Origin: JARYMI01 sp964550915
GTDB taxonomy: Bacteria; Acidobacteriota; Aminicenantia; Aminicenantales; UBA8522
DNA: 7,879 nt
Assembly: GCA_964550915.1 (NCBI GenBank)
Contig: CAZKBY010000132.1
Coordinates: forward strand, 1 to 7,879
Reading direction: 5' to 3'
Shown: piece by piece, positions 6,909-7,879 of the stretch
Layout of the letters: each line of letters begins with the position of its first letter
How positions within the stretch are numbered: position 1 is the stretch's first letter
The notes under the pieces: model-generated
The model's input: only the letters and a program-made list of their open reading frames with translations
The model's database searches: none
What the model was told of the DNA's origin: nothing
Translations under genes and position numbers: made by a program

Positions 6909-7460
6909 ATGGATAAGGCTGCCATCGAGAGAGCCAAGGAACATTTCGCAAAGCTTCTTGAAGCTCAGATGAAACGCATGGAGCAGGTCAAGTCTGCGCC
7001 GGGCTGGCTTGACTATTCCAAGATCAAGCCGATCAAGATCGGCGTTATCGGCGGCGACGGCATCGGTCCCTATATCGCCAAAGAGGCCCGCCGCGTCCTT
7101 GATTTCATGCTCCGGGATGAGGTTAAGAGCGGCAAGGTTGTCATCGCTGAAATCGAGGGTTTGACGATCGAGAACCGGGCCGCCTGCCTGAAGCCGATTC
7201 CAGACGACGTTCTGGCCGAGATCAAAAAGTACCACGTTACCCTCAAGGGGCCGACAACCACGCCGCGCAAGGGCGACCCCTGGCCGAACATCGAAAGCTG
7301 CAACGTGGCCATGAGGAAGGAGCTCGACCTCTTCGCCAATGTCAGACCGGTCCGCGTTCCCAAGCTGGGCATCGACTGGATCTTTTTCCGAGAAAACACC
7401 GAGGACGTGTACGCCCTCGGGCCTTTCGGCATCGAGGTCGATAATGACATCGCCATCGAC
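6909..7460 (+). CDS. icd: Isocitrate dehydrogenase, 5' part only (interrupted at the junction)
   Basis: N-terminal 184 codons of an NAD(P)-dependent isocitrate dehydrogenase (isocitrate/isopropylmalate dehydrogenase family), which oxidatively decarboxylates isocitrate to 2-oxoglutarate. Visible motifs are IGVIGGDGIGP (44-54), LKGPTTTP (112-119) and the substrate loop ESCNVAMRKELDLFANVRPV with Ser130, Asn132, Arg136 and Arg146. FRENTEDVYA (Arg161) follows. The Ser/Asn/Arg pattern fits isocitrate rather than isopropylmalate. The start is ATG at 6909, 7 nt after AGGGAGG (6895-6901). Family sequence ends at about VDNDIAID. The frame stays open to the window edge, but the later residues look like nothing in the family and are antisense to a DegT-type coding region. 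The C-terminal half, with the catalytic Lys/Asp residues and cofactor site, is missing here. NAD versus NADP preference cannot be told. Confidence 0.9.
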
Positions 7461-7476
7461 TTACTCCTGATCCGCG
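7461..7476. other. Abrupt sequence junction (probable assembly chimera breakpoint)
   Basis: Isocitrate dehydrogenase homology on the plus strand is good up to codon 184 (ending at 7460). DegT-family homology on the minus strand is recognisable from about 7476 rightwards. Base composition becomes markedly GC-richer at the same place. Neither gene has a natural end here. I see no inverted repeats, target-site duplication or integrase that would mark a mobile-element boundary. Confidence 0.75.
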
Positions 7477-7879
7477 CCCCCGGCGCCGATCGACCCGGAC
7501 GGACCCAGGGCGAAGCAGGTTGCCATGCTGCCGGACCCCCGGAGCAGCCCACGGTGGTCGTGCGCACCCAGCGCCAGGGACGCATCCTCGACGACCGGCA
7601 CCCCGAGCCGGCGGCACTCGTCGTGCACTTCACGCGCGACGGGGACGCCGCCGAAGTGCGTCGGCACCAGGCCGTCGATCCCCGTCTCGAGGGCCGCGGC
7701 CACCGCCTGCGGCGCCACGCAGCAGGTATCGGGATCGATGTCGAGGACGACGGGCGTCGCGCCCGCGCGCACGATCGCGCTCGCAGCCCATTCCGGAGCC
7801 CACGTCGACAGCCCGATCCGGGCTCCCCGCCCCAGCTCCAGCGCGCGGATGGACAGCGCCAGCGCGTCGCCGGGCGTCG
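7461..7879 (-). CDS. DegT/DnrJ/EryC1/StrS-family protein fragment, truncated at both ends
   Basis: 139 codons of a PLP-fold sugar aminotransferase-like protein (type I aminotransferase fold). The frame is open from the right window edge, and the N-terminus lies outside. Recognisable motifs, in order, are AGATPVVLDIDPDT, the stretch VPTHFGGVPVA, VVEDASLALGAH and CFALGPSGSIGAGGA. The EDAS motif carries the Asp expected to bind the PLP pyridine nitrogen. In the family the CFALGPS segment continues S-K-x-L-G, with the Schiff-base lysine. Here the residue at that place is Gly, so an ordinary aminotransferase activity is doubtful. A PLP-binding but non-transaminating paralogue, or a sequence error, is possible. 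The stop at 7461 follows only three residues (DQE) after family homology and probably arises from the junction. High-GC codon use points to a different source genome from the rest of the window. Such enzymes usually act on nucleotide-linked keto-sugars. Confidence 0.72.
   Translation of the reverse strand, partial: TPGDALALSIRALELGRGARIGLSTWAPEWAASAIVRAGATPVVLDIDPDTCCVAPQAVAAALETGIDGLVPTHFGGVPVAREVHDECRRLGVPVVEDASLALGAHDHRGLLRGSGSMATCFALGPSGSIGAGGADQE

Noticed and set aside
7455..7480. Insertion of a mobile element at the isocitrate dehydrogenase break
   Set aside because: No terminal inverted repeats, target duplication, transposase or integrase are visible, and the adjoining sequence is the interior of another gene.
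7070..7633. Minus-strand 187-codon open frame
   Set aside because: It lies antisense to isocitrate dehydrogenase and crosses the junction; its product has no family features and is Ser/Arg-rich as expected of a shadow frame.
6909..7879. One continuous plus-strand open frame running to the window edge, which could be called a 323-codon isocitrate dehydrogenase
   Set aside because: Only codons 1-184 resemble the family. The rest is rich in Arg/Pro/Gly/Asp and is the antisense of a recognisable DegT coding region, so the open frame is a by-product of high GC.

Overview
The window looks like a metagenome-derived bacterial contig of moderate GC. Its first ~7.46 kb belongs to an organism I would tentatively place near Candidatus Aminicenantes or Acidobacteriota. 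That guess rests on general similarity: a two-subunit B12 acyl-CoA mutase, an AcnB-type aconitase, an M23 peptidase with an IVPH-type cytoplasmic N-terminus, and frequent non-ATG starts. The last ~0.4 kb is a visibly GC-richer sequence of different character, and the change happens abruptly inside a gene.

Layout. From right to left on the minus strand: acnB (4191-6743) is followed after 32 nt by a short-chain dehydrogenase/reductase (3400-4158). A second minus-strand group has its own probable promoter. It holds a small EF-Tu domain II-like protein (3053-3310), the large subunit (1289-2962) and B12-binding subunit (821-1237) of a coenzyme B12-dependent acyl-CoA mutase, and a membrane-anchored M23 peptidase that runs off the left edge (1-770). 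On the plus strand, diverging from acnB, isocitrate dehydrogenase starts at 6909 and loses its family sequence after 184 codons. The rest, to the right edge, is a fragment of a DegT/DnrJ/EryC1/StrS-family protein on the minus strand.

How the genes work together. AcnB (citrate to isocitrate) and isocitrate dehydrogenase (isocitrate to 2-oxoglutarate) are consecutive TCA-cycle steps, expressed divergently from a 165-bp AT-rich region. The acnB promoter there is nearly ideal: TTGACA, 17 bp, TATACA. The mutase pair would usually be labelled methylmalonyl-CoA mutase. However, the two residues that read the carboxylate of methylmalonyl-CoA (Tyr89 and Arg207 in the Propionibacterium enzyme) are Phe and Gln here, the signature of isobutyryl-CoA mutase. 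The pair is therefore more likely to interconvert isobutyryl-CoA and n-butyryl-CoA, or a related non-carboxylated acyl-CoA, in branched-chain or short-chain acyl metabolism.

The points most worth a second look are the mutase specificity residues, the chimeric junction near 7461-7476 (most simply an assembly artefact), and the linkage of the EF-Tu-like mini-protein to the mutase genes. I saw no tRNA, rRNA, CRISPR array, IS element or attachment site.
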